Both the position numbers and the translations under genes were made by a program. Below the pieces are notes generated by a model. That model searched no databases. It was not told the DNA's origin and saw only the letters and a program-made list of their open reading frames with translations. Positions 25,763 through 37,299 of a stretch of DNA of 64,000 nt are shown here, piece by piece. Origin of the DNA: Ferrimicrobium acidiphilum DSM 19497 (GTDB lineage: Bacteria > Actinomycetota > Acidimicrobiia > Acidimicrobiales > Acidimicrobiaceae); assembly GCF_000949255.1 (NCBI RefSeq), contig NZ_JXUW01000016.1:1-64000 (forward strand), given 5' to 3'. The first letter of the stretch is position 1. Every line of letters begins with the position of its first letter.

Positions 25763-28225
25763 TCAAGCTTCAGGCTCTTCCAACTCCGTATCCTGTACTA
25801 CCCCAACGGATGAGATCACCTCAGACCCCTGCAAGGTCATCAACTTTACACCGGTTGCGATCTTTCCTTGCGCAGAGATCGACTTTGCTCGTACACGAAT
25901 AGTCTGGCCATTGGAGCTTACAATAATTAGCTGCTCGTCTTTGGAGACAAACTCCGCCGCCACGAGATAACCCTTTTGTGCCGTAAGCTTCATACCGTGG
26001 ACACCGCCTCCTCCACGCCGCTGACCAGAGAAGAATCTCGGGCTGATGCGTTTGCCATAACCATTTGAGGTCACTAGAACAACTTCACGGTCATCATCGA
26101 GCATGTCGCCACCGATAACACGGTCGTTCGGTCGCAGACGCATCGCCTTGACGCCAGCGGTGGCGCGTCCAGTTGAGCGAACCTCATCGATGGAAAATCG
26201 AATCACCATTCCATCCTTAGAGAAGATCATCGCCTCACGTCCTGATTGAGCAGTTGCTACCTTTACCAAGCTATCGCCCTCACGCAGATCTATAGCAATC
26301 AACCCATCTCGCCGAGATCGAGCGTACTCCGGCATCGGTGTCCGCTTTATCATCCCCTGCTCGGTGATGAAAACGAGGTCGGTCATCTCTGGGAAATCCT
26401 TGGTACCCAATACAGCCGCGATTGATTCACCGTCTTGGAGTGGAATCAAGTTCACCAATGCAGTCCCGCGGGCGCTTCTTTCGAGTCGCGGTAACTCGTA
26501 GCCTCGGAGCTGGTACACCTTTCCTCTCGACGAGAAGATAAGAATCTTCGAGAGCATCGATGAAGGGATCAGGTGGCTTATGCCATCCTCCTCCTTAACC
26601 TTGGCTCCAACCACTCCGCGACCACCACGATTCTGAGCGCGGAAAGAGGCGTCTGGGACCGCCTTGATATAACCCGATCGAGAGATCATAACCACGAGGC
26701 TCTCATCCTCGATTAGGTCCTCAGCCGAGAACTCACCGGGGTCGATAACGAATTGGGAACGCCTCGGTTGCTCATATGGCTGTGAGGCCTCAACTAGCTC
26801 CTCTTTGACGATCGTATCTAGACGAACGCGGTCAGCTAAAATAGCCTCGAGTTCGGCGATAGAGAGATGGAGTTGCGCTGACTCCTCCTCGAGTTCGGTG
26901 CGTCCAAGGCGAGTCAACCGACCGAGCGTCATGTCAAGGATGTGGTTGGCCTGAAGCTCAGAGAAGTCGAACGGACTCGCCATCAGTGCCTCGCGGGCCT
27001 CGCGACGGTCGGCAGATTCACGAATAGCTCGAATGACGGCGTCGAGCTGATCTATACAGCGAAGTAATCCATCAACGATGTGGAGGCGTTCACGAGCCTT
27101 TCGTAGACGATACTCAGATCGACGCGTTACCACTTCACGTTGGTGCTCGATGTAGACCTGAATCGCTTGCAAAAGGTTCAGGGTTCGCGGAACACCATCA
27201 ACAATGGCGAGCATATTAATTGCGAAGCTAGATTGTAGCGGTGTGAGCTTGTAGAGATTGTTCAGAACCACGTTTGGATTCGCATCATGCTTCAGTTCAA
27301 TCACGAATCTGCTCTCTCGACCAGAGGAGTAGTTCTGAACATCTGAGATACCGTCAATCAACTTGTCCTCAACCAGCTTCTTAATTCGCTCGGCTATCTG
27401 CTCGAACGATGTCTGAAATGGAATATCAGTGACCACGATTTGAGAACGGTTCTTCACCTCCTCAATCTCAGCAACTGCTCGTAGACGGACCGATCCCCTA
27501 CCTGTTCGATAGGCAGCTACAATACCCTCACGCCCTAAAATCTGGCCTCCAGTGGGAAAATCGGGTCCGGGCACAATAGTTAAAAGATCATCTACCACAG
27601 CGTCTGGATGGTCAATAACATAAATAACTGCCTTGACTATCTCTGCCAAGTTGTGCGAGGGTATCTGGGTTGCCATACCTACAGCTATGCCTTGAGAACC
27701 GTTCACCAGAAGGTTTGGGAATCGCGCTGGAAGAACAGAGGGCTCGACAGACTGCGAATCATAGTTTGGCACAAAATTGACGGTCTCCTCGTCGATGCTT
27801 GCCAACATCTGGAGCGCTATAGGCGCCAACCTACACTCAGTGTACCGTGAGGCCGCCGGTCCTGTCGAAGGATCTGGAGCTCCAAAGTTACCATGTCCAT
27901 CAATCAATGGATGAAGCAGTGAGAAGTCCTGCACCATACGGGCCAAAGCATCGTAGATAGCCGCATCACCATGAGGATGGAACTTACCCATTACATCACC
28001 GACCACCTTGGCGCATTTCACGTGCGGTCGATCAGGGCGATAACCGTTATCGAACATCGAATAGAGGATTCGGCGGTGAACCGGCTTCAAGCCATCACGT
28101 GCATCGGGTAAAGCTCTCGAAATGATCACCGACATCGAGTACTCAAGAAATGAGCGCTCCATCTCCTCTTGCAGTTCGACTAGCTGAACTTGCGTGGACT
28201 CAAAATCTTCTGGATCGTCTGGCAT
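25763..28225 (-). CDS. gyrA: DNA gyrase subunit A
   Basis: The 820-residue protein is full length. The catalytic Tyr is in AASRYTECR, the DNA-gate helix region is HPHGDAAIYDALARMVQDF, and the C-terminal beta-pinwheel has repeated R-G-V-x-G-like blades and a QRRGGGG form of the GyrA box. In the quinolone-resistance region the residue equal to E. coli Ser83 is Ala, as in mycobacteria. GyrA cuts and rejoins DNA while GyrB supplies ATP. It starts 8 bp after gyrB, as expected for the gyrB-gyrA operon next to the origin. Confidence 0.97.
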   Translation of the reverse strand: MPDDPEDFESTQVQLVELQEEMERSFLEYSMSVIISRALPDARDGLKPVHRRILYSMFDNGYRPDRPHVKCAKVVGDVMGKFHPHGDAAIYDALARMVQDFSLLHPLIDGHGNFGAPDPSTGPAASRYTECRLAPIALQMLASIDEETVNFVPNYDSQSVEPSVLPARFPNLLVNGSQGIAVGMATQIPSHNLAEIVKAVIYVIDHPDAVVDDLLTIVPGPDFPTGGQILGREGIVAAYRTGRGSVRLRAVAEIEEVKNRSQIVVTDIPFQTSFEQIAERIKKLVEDKLIDGISDVQNYSSGRESRFVIELKHDANPNVVLNNLYKLTPLQSSFAINMLAIVDGVPRTLNLLQAIQVYIEHQREVVTRRSEYRLRKARERLHIVDGLLRCIDQLDAVIRAIRESADRREAREALMASPFDFSELQANHILDMTLGRLTRLGRTELEEESAQLHLSIAELEAILADRVRLDTIVKEELVEASQPYEQPRRSQFVIDPGEFSAEDLIEDESLVVMISRSGYIKAVPDASFRAQNRGGRGVVGAKVKEEDGISHLIPSSMLSKILIFSSRGKVYQLRGYELPRLERSARGTALVNLIPLQDGESIAAVLGTKDFPEMTDLVFITEQGMIKRTPMPEYARSRRDGLIAIDLREGDSLVKVATAQSGREAMIFSKDGMVIRFSIDEVRSTGRATAGVKAMRLRPNDRVIGGDMLDDDREVVLVTSNGYGKRISPRFFSGQRRGGGGVHGMKLTAQKGYLVAAEFVSKDEQLIIVSSNGQTIRVRAKSISAQGKIATGVKLMTLQGSEVISSVGVVQDTELEEPEA

Positions 28226-28233
28226 ACTGCTCC

Positions 28234-30171
<1,938 letters not shown>

Positions 30172-30233
30172 TCACTCCTTCGCCTTGCATGGCTATCATG
30201 TCAAGAAAATTAGTTTTAATTCATTCTAATCGG

Positions 30234-30563
30234 TTACCAGGCTTCGGTCGCCTTTTGGTGGCCCACTATGCGAATCTCTCCGGTAATCCCTACAAGTTCT
30301 AGCTGGGATTTCAGCAGAGAAGATCGCAGCTTCACTAGTGGAACTAACTCACGTGTAGTCGATACAACAACCTCGCCTTTTCTACCAAGATCTACTGAAA
30401 TACTTGGGGATAAATCCTGGCCAAAAACTTCCTTTATAGTACGACTAACATTAGATAATGTTGTTTTATCTAGCAACTGTAGATCATCGACTACAGCCAA
30501 TAATACACTTCGAAGAGGGGTTGGCATCGACGACCGTTCATCCTTATTTCTAGGTAGGTACAA
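30234..30563 (-). CDS. DUF721 / DciA-like protein
   Basis: The 109-residue protein is in the recF-gyrB gap, where actinobacteria usually carry a DUF721 gene. The segment SVLLAVVDDLQLLDKTTLSNVSRTIKEVFG followed by a beta-rich part (GEVVVSTTRELVPLVKLRSSLLK) fits the DciA-like fold that helps load the replicative helicase. The ATG overlaps the end of recF by 14 bases, which suggests translational coupling. A later start at 30527 is also possible. Confidence 0.7.
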   Translation of the reverse strand: MYLPRNKDERSSMPTPLRSVLLAVVDDLQLLDKTTLSNVSRTIKEVFGQDLSPSISVDLGRKGEVVVSTTRELVPLVKLRSSLLKSQLELVGITGEIRIVGHQKATEAW

Positions 30564-31605
30564 CTACTCCTCCATTCACTTCAAACACCGACCATCCATC
30601 CAATGATGCCACTCGTTCTGTGTTAGTTGCGAAGGTTTGATACCTATCTACCAGGTCTATAAGTCTCATCGCTCGCTCTCGGTCAAACTCAGCAAAGACA
30701 TCGTCGAGGATTAGGATGGGAGCCTCACCCAACTTCCTCTCTAGCACACCAGCACTCCCTATTCGCAAGGCTACTGCAAGAGAACGCACCTGTCCTTGTG
30801 ATGCTGTCAACTTTGCGGGCATTCCGTTAAGTTCGATTATAAAATCGTCTCTATGAAACCCAATACTCGTGGTGCCTTTACGTATATCATCTACACGCGC
30901 TTGTATAAGATCCTCCAGAGGATCTTCATTCCAACTTCTAACATATCTTAAAGATACGGCCTCAGAAGTGCCCGATATTCTTTGGTTGAACTGCTCCACT
31001 GCAATCTGTAAATAACCAAGCAGATGCTCGCGCGCTACTGCCACCGCAATTGATGCCTTTGCGAGTTCACTGTCGAAGATATCCAAGCTCACTTTATCTG
31101 GACGTCCTGAACGAATGAGATTCTGTCGCTGCTTGAGAATCTTTGTTGCTCGTGATAGGATACGCTGAATACCAGGATCGGATCTACCTAGGATACCATC
31201 TAGGTACTCCCTTCGGACACTCGGCTGTCCGACAACAAGATCTCTGTCCTCTGGAACGAAGATGACGACTGGGAATCTTGCGCCAAGCTGAGCTACTCTC
31301 ACGTTTCGCTCGTCTAGTTGCACTCGCTCCCGTTGTCTATGACTGCCCGACATGACGATTCGATGCGGTATTCGATCAGTCAGGCTGATAGTCGCCTCCG
31401 TCCTCCAATACTCTGATCCGCGCTGAACCAGCATCTGCACTTCAGATGTTCTAAACGAATGGCCGTTTAAAGCGACAGCTATTGCTTCAGCACAGCTCGT
31501 CTTGCCTGCTCCATTTGGGCCTACGAGAAGGTTTCGACGTTGAAAGTTAAGCTCTGCTGATGTAATGTTGCGAAAGTGATCGACTCTAGCAGCTAGAACT
31601 TCCAC
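30550..31605 (-). CDS. recF: DNA recombination/repair protein RecF
   Basis: The 351-residue SMC-like ATPase has Walker A GPNGAGKTS (about residues 30-38), the family segment VFVPEDRDLVVGQPSVRREYLD, signature TASQGQVRSLAVAL and Walker B ILILDDVFAEFD. RecF loads RecA at gaps behind forks. It starts 3 bp after dnaN, as in the standard dnaA-dnaN-recF order. Confidence 0.95.
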   Translation of the reverse strand: MEVLAARVDHFRNITSAELNFQRRNLLVGPNGAGKTSCAEAIAVALNGHSFRTSEVQMLVQRGSEYWRTEATISLTDRIPHRIVMSGSHRQRERVQLDERNVRVAQLGARFPVVIFVPEDRDLVVGQPSVRREYLDGILGRSDPGIQRILSRATKILKQRQNLIRSGRPDKVSLDIFDSELAKASIAVAVAREHLLGYLQIAVEQFNQRISGTSEAVSLRYVRSWNEDPLEDLIQARVDDIRKGTTSIGFHRDDFIIELNGMPAKLTASQGQVRSLAVALRIGSAGVLERKLGEAPILILDDVFAEFDRERAMRLIDLVDRYQTFATNTERVASLDGWSVFEVNGGVVVPT

Positions 31606-31608
31606 CGC

Positions 31609-32715
31609 TTATTTTTGCACGATAGGCATCAAAAGATAGACAAAAGAGCGAGAATCAGAGTTAGTAATGCTAGCTGCTCGGTTTGACTCGAGGAATTCGA
31701 AACGAACGACATCTGACTCTACACCGTCAATCCCATCGGCAAGAAGGTCTGGATCGAAGCTGATAGCGAACTCCTCATCAGAGAAGTTGACATCTATAAC
31801 CTCATGTACCTGTCCAATCTGAGGAATTTTCACACTCAGTTCGCAAGCAGTTCCAGTTATCGTCATCCGCAACATCGAGGAGTTCCTTGCCTCTTTCGCC
31901 ATTCGACGCAGCGTGCGAAGTGCCGATACCAGCTGCGAGCGATCAGCAAGCATGACTCTTGAGTAGGATACGTCCACAAGTCGTCGGTAGTCGCGGAAGG
32001 GCTCGTCAATAAGACGAGTCGCCAGAGTTGTTGAACCGACCGAGAAGACAGCCTCTCGCGCACCTATACGAACACTCAAGAGCTGATCAGCAGCTGAACC
32101 CGAGAGAATACGCTCCAACTCACGAACGGCTCTGGTTGGAATTACAACCTCACCAGTGTCGGTGTCATTTAGCATGTTGATACCAGCGATATCGCGAAGA
32201 GCCAGTCGTATTCCGTCGGTGGCTACGAGTCGAAGACCCTCCGGTGATGAGGCAAACAGCATACCTGAATAGATCAGATCACGAGTATCGTCACGACTCG
32301 CCGCGATCGCTACCTGTGATATTCCGCTGGCTAGTTCCACAGAGGGCACGGTGACCGCTGCTTGGTCTTCGATACCTAAGGGTGGAACATCAAACTCATT
32401 GAGGAGATTCAACGATACTTCTGCTCGGCCGGAGCGGAAGGATACCGTTGCATCCTCTACCACCACCTCCACCCGCTCACCGGGCAACGACTTCATAAGA
32501 TCGACAGCTAGTGAAGCGGGTGTAGTAAAGTGTGTGTCCGATCCATCGACCGGAACTGTGGATCTAATAGACAAATCGCTTTCGCGTCCTTCTATCTCCA
32601 GCAACCCAGCCGCTACCGTCCAACGTAAGCCGGTGATGGACCCTCGAGAGCTCAACGCCCTTGATGCATTAGAGAGGGCCTCTGTGAGTGGCTCCCGGTC
32701 AGAGATGAATTGCAC
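31609..32715 (-). CDS. dnaN: DNA polymerase III sliding clamp (beta subunit)
   Basis: The 368-residue protein shows the three-fold repeated clamp architecture and normal length. It begins MQFISDREPLTEALSNASRALSSRGS and contains the conserved LVATDGIRLALRDI segment and the C-terminal YLLMPIVQK. A GTG start at 32715 follows AAAGGAC. It lies 220 bp downstream of dnaA with DnaA boxes in the gap. Confidence 0.96.
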   Translation of the reverse strand: MQFISDREPLTEALSNASRALSSRGSITGLRWTVAAGLLEIEGRESDLSIRSTVPVDGSDTHFTTPASLAVDLMKSLPGERVEVVVEDATVSFRSGRAEVSLNLLNEFDVPPLGIEDQAAVTVPSVELASGISQVAIAASRDDTRDLIYSGMLFASSPEGLRLVATDGIRLALRDIAGINMLNDTDTGEVVIPTRAVRELERILSGSAADQLLSVRIGAREAVFSVGSTTLATRLIDEPFRDYRRLVDVSYSRVMLADRSQLVSALRTLRRMAKEARNSSMLRMTITGTACELSVKIPQIGQVHEVIDVNFSDEEFAISFDPDLLADGIDGVESDVVRFEFLESNRAASITNSDSRSFVYLLMPIVQK

Positions 32716-32936
32716 AGGCCGTCCTTTCTAGTTGATATCAATGTAATAGTAGTAATAGGGGTTCTGGATTGTGGATGAAACCTAGTTACCGCAGCTCATT
32801 ACCTATTTTGTTGTGCACAAGTTCATGGTAATCGTCCACAGCATTGTGGAGAATCCTAGTGCTCTCAAGACGGGCGGTGAGTCCACCGAGATAGGATGTT
32901 GAAAACTCCTTGGTTATACACAAGACATCCACAAGG
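32716..32936. other. oriC: dnaA-dnaN intergenic region, probable oriC with DnaA boxes
   Basis: Several DnaA-box-like 9-mers are visible: TGTGGATGA (32770-32778), TCGTCCACA (32832-32840), TGTGGAGAA (32845-32853), TTATACACA (32914-32922, fits the consensus), ACATCCACA (32925-32933) and TTATCCACG (32937-32945, at the end of dnaA). A run rich in A and T at 32728-32760 could be the unwinding element. The dnaA-dnaN gap is the usual origin in actinobacteria. Confidence 0.7.
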
Positions 32937-34337
32937 TTATCCACGTTGTCGCGCTGGATCACGAAGCAGTTTGAAGAGCTGATCTACTTGTTCGAAGGTT
33001 TCAATAGAGGTTTGCATAACGTTCTGCACCTTTTGTACAGCGTGAATAACGGTGGTGTGATCGCGTCCACCGAACTCTCTACCGATCTCGGGGTAGCTCA
33101 ACTCTGTTAGCTCACGCATGATGTACATCGCGATCTGTCTAGCGATCGCGATCGGACGTTTTCTCGACTGTCCGAGGAGCTCTACAGGGGTTGTGTTGAA
33201 GAAGGTAGCGGTGACGGTGATGATCTCTCTAGGATCTCGCGGAGCTAGGCGCTGTGTGCTACTTATGAGGTCAGAAAGGACTATCTGAGCAAGATCAAGC
33301 GTGATCGGAACTTGGTTCAGGCTCGAATAGGCAGAGAGTCGGGTGAGGGCCCCTTCGAGCTCGCGAATGTTATCAGTGATGTTGGTCGCTATCAACTCGA
33401 TAATTGATAGGTCAAGCCTGAAACCAGAGTCTTCTGCTTTGCGTTGCAGAATCGCAGAGCGAGTCTCTAGGTCTGGTGGTTGCACATCGGTTATAAGTCC
33501 CATGGCAAAACGGCTACGCAGACGTTCCTCAAGTGTAGCTATGGCTTTGGGTGAGCGGTCTGATGTGAGTACGATCTGTTTCTGTGCGCCGTAGAGGTAA
33601 TTGAAGGTGTGGAAGAACTCCTCCTGAATCGCCTCTTTATTCTGAAGGAATTGGATGTCATCGACTAACAGTACGTCGCATTCGCGGTATCTCGCCTTGA
33701 AGTCAGAGGTCTTGTTACGTTGGATGGCATCGACAAACTCATTTAAGAATGTCTCTGTCGACACATACTTCACATACTTATCGCGATAGTTGTGTCGTAG
33801 GTAGTTGCCGATGGCATGAAGAAGGTGAGTCTTTCCTAGACCGGCCCCACCGTGAATGAAGAGAGGGTTATAGGAGGCGGCTGGCGTCTCTGCTACCGCT
33901 AGCGACGCAGCATGAGCAAAACGATTTGATGAACCAATAACAAACGCCTCAAAGGTGTAACGGGGATCAAAAGCAGAGGAGAGGCGGGATTTTGAATTGG
34001 CTTGTCGAGAGAGGTTCGGGTCAGATCCGAAGAGATCCCTCTCTCTCGACTCACCAGCTGAGACCTCTGCAGGAAAGGTAACACTTTCATTGGCTCGAAC
34101 CTGTATGCGTACTGGAACCTGGTGACCGAGGGCCTCAGAGAACAGGGTTCCCAGTACCTCTCGATACTTTGTCTCTAGCCTTTCCTTGGCAAGAGGAGAA
34201 GGGGTGGCGAGCACCACCTCGTCTGTAGTTATCATGACGGGCGTGATTGAGATAAACCATGTCTTCCAAGCAGCCTCTCCGACGTGGTCGCGGAAGCGTT
34301 CTGAGATGCTGCTCCATAGATCCTCATGCTCTGGCAC
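32937..34337 (-). CDS. dnaA: Chromosomal replication initiator DnaA
   Basis: All four domains are present. Domain I is DLWSSISERFRDHVGEAAWKTWF; a short linker follows; domain III has Walker A GGAGLGKTHLLHAIG, Walker B VLLVDDIQFLQNKE and sensor RFAMGLITDV; domain IV ends with the DnaA-box reading HTH GREFGGRDHTTVIHAV. I place the start at the GTG at 34337 because GGAGGAGG lies five bases before it; a frame-longer ATG at 34370 lacks a site. The start region is flanked by three DnaA boxes, so autoregulation is likely. Confidence 0.96.
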   Translation of the reverse strand: MPEHEDLWSSISERFRDHVGEAAWKTWFISITPVMITTDEVVLATPSPLAKERLETKYREVLGTLFSEALGHQVPVRIQVRANESVTFPAEVSAGESRERDLFGSDPNLSRQANSKSRLSSAFDPRYTFEAFVIGSSNRFAHAASLAVAETPAASYNPLFIHGGAGLGKTHLLHAIGNYLRHNYRDKYVKYVSTETFLNEFVDAIQRNKTSDFKARYRECDVLLVDDIQFLQNKEAIQEEFFHTFNYLYGAQKQIVLTSDRSPKAIATLEERLRSRFAMGLITDVQPPDLETRSAILQRKAEDSGFRLDLSIIELIATNITDNIRELEGALTRLSAYSSLNQVPITLDLAQIVLSDLISSTQRLAPRDPREIITVTATFFNTTPVELLGQSRKRPIAIARQIAMYIMRELTELSYPEIGREFGGRDHTTVIHAVQKVQNVMQTSIETFEQVDQLFKLLRDPARQRG

Positions 34338-34351
34338 AAGGCCCTCCTCCC

Positions 34352-34395
34352 TTATCCACAGAGTTGTCAACCTGTGGATATGAACCTGTGGAAAA
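34352..34395. promoter_or_regulatory. DnaA-box cluster upstream of dnaA
   Basis: Three boxes occur in 44 bp: TTATCCACA (34352-34360, perfect), TGTGGATAT (34373-34381) and TGTGGAAAA (34387-34395), the last two on the opposite strand. They overlap the dnaA leader and are suited to repression of dnaA by DnaA, or form the second half of a bipartite origin. Confidence 0.75.
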
Positions 34396-34580
34396 CTGTT
34401 GCTATTCAGAGTAACGCACCATCATAGATGTGTTTCGAGCAGCTGTTGAGCACTTCTGAAAATTTCGTTTGCCAGCGCGGGAATAAGGATGGTTACGAAC
34501 ACCAGCTAATTACAGCGAAGGCGCTATGCTGTATGGGTTGAGTGGGCTGTCCAGGAGTGGACGGCGGTAAGGGAGATATT

Positions 34581-34715
34581 GTGAAGAGGACATTCCAGCC
34601 GAACAACCGTCGGCGATCTAGGAAGCATGGATTTCGTCATCGTATGGCTACACGAGCTGGTAGGGCTATTATCAGAGCTCGCCGAGGCAAGGGAAGAGCG
34701 CGTCTCTCCGCGTAG
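34581..34715 (+). CDS. rpmH: 50S ribosomal protein bL34
   Basis: This 44-residue basic protein begins [18 protein letters not shown] and continues [20 protein letters not shown], the invariant L34 sequence. It uses a GTG start after GGGAGA. It opens the rpmH-rnpA-yidD-yidC-jag-rsmG cluster on the plus strand and diverges from dnaA. Confidence 0.97.
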   Translation: MKRTFQPNNRRRSRKHGFRHRMATRAGRAIIRARRGKGRARLSA

Positions 34716-34718
34716 TCA

Positions 34719-35084
34719 GTGATCGAGCTTCGTTCTCTTCGAACCAGAGCAGAGTTTGCTGAGGTATTTGCCCACGGGACAAGGTGGCGCGCTGACTATG
34801 TCAACGTGGTTTTTCTCATTGACGGCGAGACATCCGCTGACTTCGGACCTCCTGGTGTGGCCAGACTAGGCATAGCTGTGTCTCGCCGCTTCGGTAACGC
34901 TGTCCAGCGCAATACTTTTCGTCGTCGTGTACGTGATGCCGTCAGGTACTCGAATCTACCAGCGGGAGGTTATTTCATTAGCCCGCGCCGTGATTCTGAT
35001 GCCATCACGTTTGCAGGTTTGAAAGGCGATATTACTAGGCTGTCCGTTGAAGGACTCCGCTGCGGATTGAAGAAGGTGACGTAA
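34719..35084 (+). CDS. rnpA: Ribonuclease P protein component
   Basis: The 121-residue protein has the RNase P signature [20 protein letters not shown] around residues 60-75 and an N-terminal [20 protein letters not shown]. It assists the RNase P RNA in cutting the 5' leader of pre-tRNAs. A GTG start sits 3 bp after rpmH, and its stop overlaps the yidD ATG by one base. Confidence 0.95.
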   Translation: MIELRSLRTRAEFAEVFAHGTRWRADYVNVVFLIDGETSADFGPPGVARLGIAVSRRFGNAVQRNTFRRRVRDAVRYSNLPAGGYFISPRRDSDAITFAGLKGDITRLSVEGLRCGLKKVT

Positions 35085-35344
35085 TGGGCGCTCAGAGGCT
35101 CTCACCTCTAAAGGTCCTGATAGTGAAGATGATCGATGGTTACCAGATCCTGAGGCGTGGGCGACCGTCCCCTTGCCGTTACCTTCCGAGTTGTTCCGAA
35201 TACACCAAAGAGGCAATTGAAGAGCACGGAGGCGTTAAAGGGGTTTGGCTTGGCATTCGAAGGGTTGCACGGTGTAACCCGTTTGGCTCCAGCGGTTACG
35301 ACCCGGTTCCTCCAAGGAGACATGCAACAAAACATGGGAGATAA
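35084..35344 (+). CDS. yidD: Membrane protein insertion efficiency factor YidD
   Basis: The 86-residue protein carries the YidD hallmark Cys-rich core [19 protein letters not shown], then [17 protein letters not shown]. An amphipathic N-terminus would attach it to the inner face of the membrane next to YidC. It sits between rnpA and yidC as in nearly all bacteria. Confidence 0.95.
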   Translation: MGAQRLSPLKVLIVKMIDGYQILRRGRPSPCRYLPSCSEYTKEAIEEHGGVKGVWLGIRRVARCNPFGSSGYDPVPPRRHATKHGR

Positions 35345-35352
35345 GTAGCATA

Positions 35353-36345
35353 ATGAACATACTCGGCGATATCTTACGCCCTCTTTTCGACCTACTTGCG
35401 GGTATAATTACCTTCTGGTACGCGCTAATACCGAGCTATGGTGTTGCGATAGCGCTCCTGACGGTCACCGTTATGGTGGCCATTTCACCACTCACCATCA
35501 AAAGCACAAAGTCGATGCTACAGATGCAGGCGATCCAACCAAAAATTAAGGAACTCCAGAAACAGTTTAAGGGAGACCGCCAGGGACTCGCCGAAGCACA
35601 ACAGGCACTCTTCAAGGAGAATAAGGTTTCCCCTGCTGGTGGCTGCTTGCCTATGTTGCTCCAGTTTCCGTTGTTGATCGTGATGTATGACGTTATTCGT
35701 GGTCTCACAAACACCGTCAAGACCTCCCATGGAATAGTGGCGTCGCCTAAGTACATCATCCACTCAAGCCTCCTCTACAAGCACCTCGTTCTCGACCATG
35801 GTGTTATGAAGTTTCTAGGGTTGAACCTGACGCTTTCTGCGTTGCACCTGCATCTTGGTTTCTTTAATTCGCTGCCCTACTATCTGCTGGTCATTGCGTC
35901 AGTGGGTCTTCAATACCTCCAGATCAAGCAGATAACCGGTAAAAATCCCTCGGCTGCTGCAGCTAATCCGATGGCGTCCAAAACACAGCAGATCTCGACT
36001 CTGGTATTTGGGTTTATCTACCTTGACATTCCTGCTGGTGTCGTTGTTTACTTCCTGGTCTCTGGCATCTTCCGAGTTGTTCAGCAGGAGTTGATGTGGA
36101 GGCATGACCCCACACTTCGATCACACTCTCTAGAGGCGCGAAAGAAGGCTGCCGACGCGAAGCAGGGTCAAGTTATTGAGGCAAAGGAGATTGTACGAAG
36201 GCCATCTCCGCCACGGAATCTTCTCCGGCGACTGTTGCCTGGCGCCACTCCAGCCCTCTCGACCGACAATAATGCGAGCCCTATGGATCCACCAAAGCCT
36301 CGCCCTCGAGACAATCGTTCGAATAAAAAGAAAAAGCGTCGCTAG
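35353..36345 (+). CDS. yidC: Membrane protein insertase YidC/Oxa1
   Basis: The 330-residue protein has the five-helix YidC core with its cytosolic hairpin (MQAIQPKIKELQKQFKGD) and the segment AGGCLPMLLQFPLLIVMYDV. The hydrophilic groove Arg is expected in the first helices. The C-terminal tail is basic (DNRSNKKKKRR), as in ribosome-binding forms. It inserts proteins into the cytoplasmic membrane. The next gene, jag, begins within 70 bp. Confidence 0.95.
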   Translation: MNILGDILRPLFDLLAGIITFWYALIPSYGVAIALLTVTVMVAISPLTIKSTKSMLQMQAIQPKIKELQKQFKGDRQGLAEAQQALFKENKVSPAGGCLPMLLQFPLLIVMYDVIRGLTNTVKTSHGIVASPKYIIHSSLLYKHLVLDHGVMKFLGLNLTLSALHLHLGFFNSLPYYLLVIASVGLQYLQIKQITGKNPSAAAANPMASKTQQISTLVFGFIYLDIPAGVVVYFLVSGIFRVVQQELMWRHDPTLRSHSLEARKKAADAKQGQVIEAKEIVRRPSPPRNLLRRLLPGATPALSTDNNASPMDPPKPRPRDNRSNKKKKRR

Positions 36346-36411
36346 TTTTTGTACTAGCTGATGAGAGGGCTAAGCTGCCCACAAACGATAGACAAGGAGC
36401 TAACTGCTGCA

Positions 36412-37299
36412 ATGGAGTGGATTGAGACCACTGGTAGAGATTTGAACGAGGCGAAAGAGCTCGCTCTCGAACACCTAGGTGTTGATGAGCGAGATATCGA
36501 GTTCGAAGTACTAGATGAAGGACGTTCCAGTTTTTTAGGATTCGGAAGGAAGTCGGCGCGGATCAGGGCACGACTTCGTCCTTCGTTCCCAAACCCTAAG
36601 CGGGAACGAAAGCCGCGACGCCCTCGGCAGACGACGTCTGCTGGCGCACCAGCGACAGAGTCGGTTACTGCGAGTGAGAAGATCGAAAAGCCCAAGACCG
36701 AGAGATCTCGGACGGAGAAGCCAAAGGAGTCAAGAAAAGTGGAATCAGAGGAGAACATCGCACCGCAGGCCGCGCATGAGGAGGTTAGCAGGGTTGAGCT
36801 TGCTAATGCTGCTCAGGAGTTTCTTGCCGGGCTCATGCATGAGTTTGGCCTATCTGGTGAGGTAACGGTTACCCATCTTGATGAGGAGTCGATGGAGCTC
36901 GAGATCAATGGCGAAGGTCTTGGTTCCTTGGTGGGTACTCGTGGAAGCGTGCTCACTGCAGTGCAGGAGGTAACTCGTTCCGTAGTTCAGACTCGAGCAG
37001 GTGAGGGAGCTGGTCGTGTCGGAGTTGACATCGCAGGCTATCGGCAGAGGCGACGTGAGGCGCTAGAGAAGTTTGCACGAGAGCAGGCCGAGAAGGTGCG
37101 AGAATCTGGTGAGGAGCTCGTCTTTGAGGAGATGTTGGCACCCGACCGCAAGGTGATTCATGATACTGTTGCTGAGATTTCGGGTGTCAGTACTCGGTCG
37201 GAGGGTGACGAGCCGCATCGATATGTGGTAATGTTCCGGGAGACTCTAGCCAGCCAGGAAACGAGCAATGACGGAGAGACTACAACAGTCGATTCTTAG
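36412..37299 (+). CDS. jag: Jag/KhpB-type RNA-binding protein (Jag-N, KH, R3H)
   Basis: Domains in order: Jag-N (MEWIETTGRDLNEAKELALEHLG..., about 1-50), a Lys/Arg/Glu-rich linker, a KH domain (about 135-205, with GLGSLVGTRGSVLTAVQ at the GxxG loop) and R3H (about 210-285, with RREALEKFAREQAEKV and the later HDTVAEI and SEGDEPHRYVV). KhpB-type proteins bind many RNAs and affect cell division. I choose ATG 36412, after AAGGAG at 36394-36399, over the upstream ATG 36361. The end overlaps rsmG by about 30 bases. Confidence 0.9.
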   Translation: MEWIETTGRDLNEAKELALEHLGVDERDIEFEVLDEGRSSFLGFGRKSARIRARLRPSFPNPKRERKPRRPRQTTSAGAPATESVTASEKIEKPKTERSRTEKPKESRKVESEENIAPQAAHEEVSRVELANAAQEFLAGLMHEFGLSGEVTVTHLDEESMELEINGEGLGSLVGTRGSVLTAVQEVTRSVVQTRAGEGAGRVGVDIAGYRQRRREALEKFAREQAEKVRESGEELVFEEMLAPDRKVIHDTVAEISGVSTRSEGDEPHRYVVMFRETLASQETSNDGETTTVDS

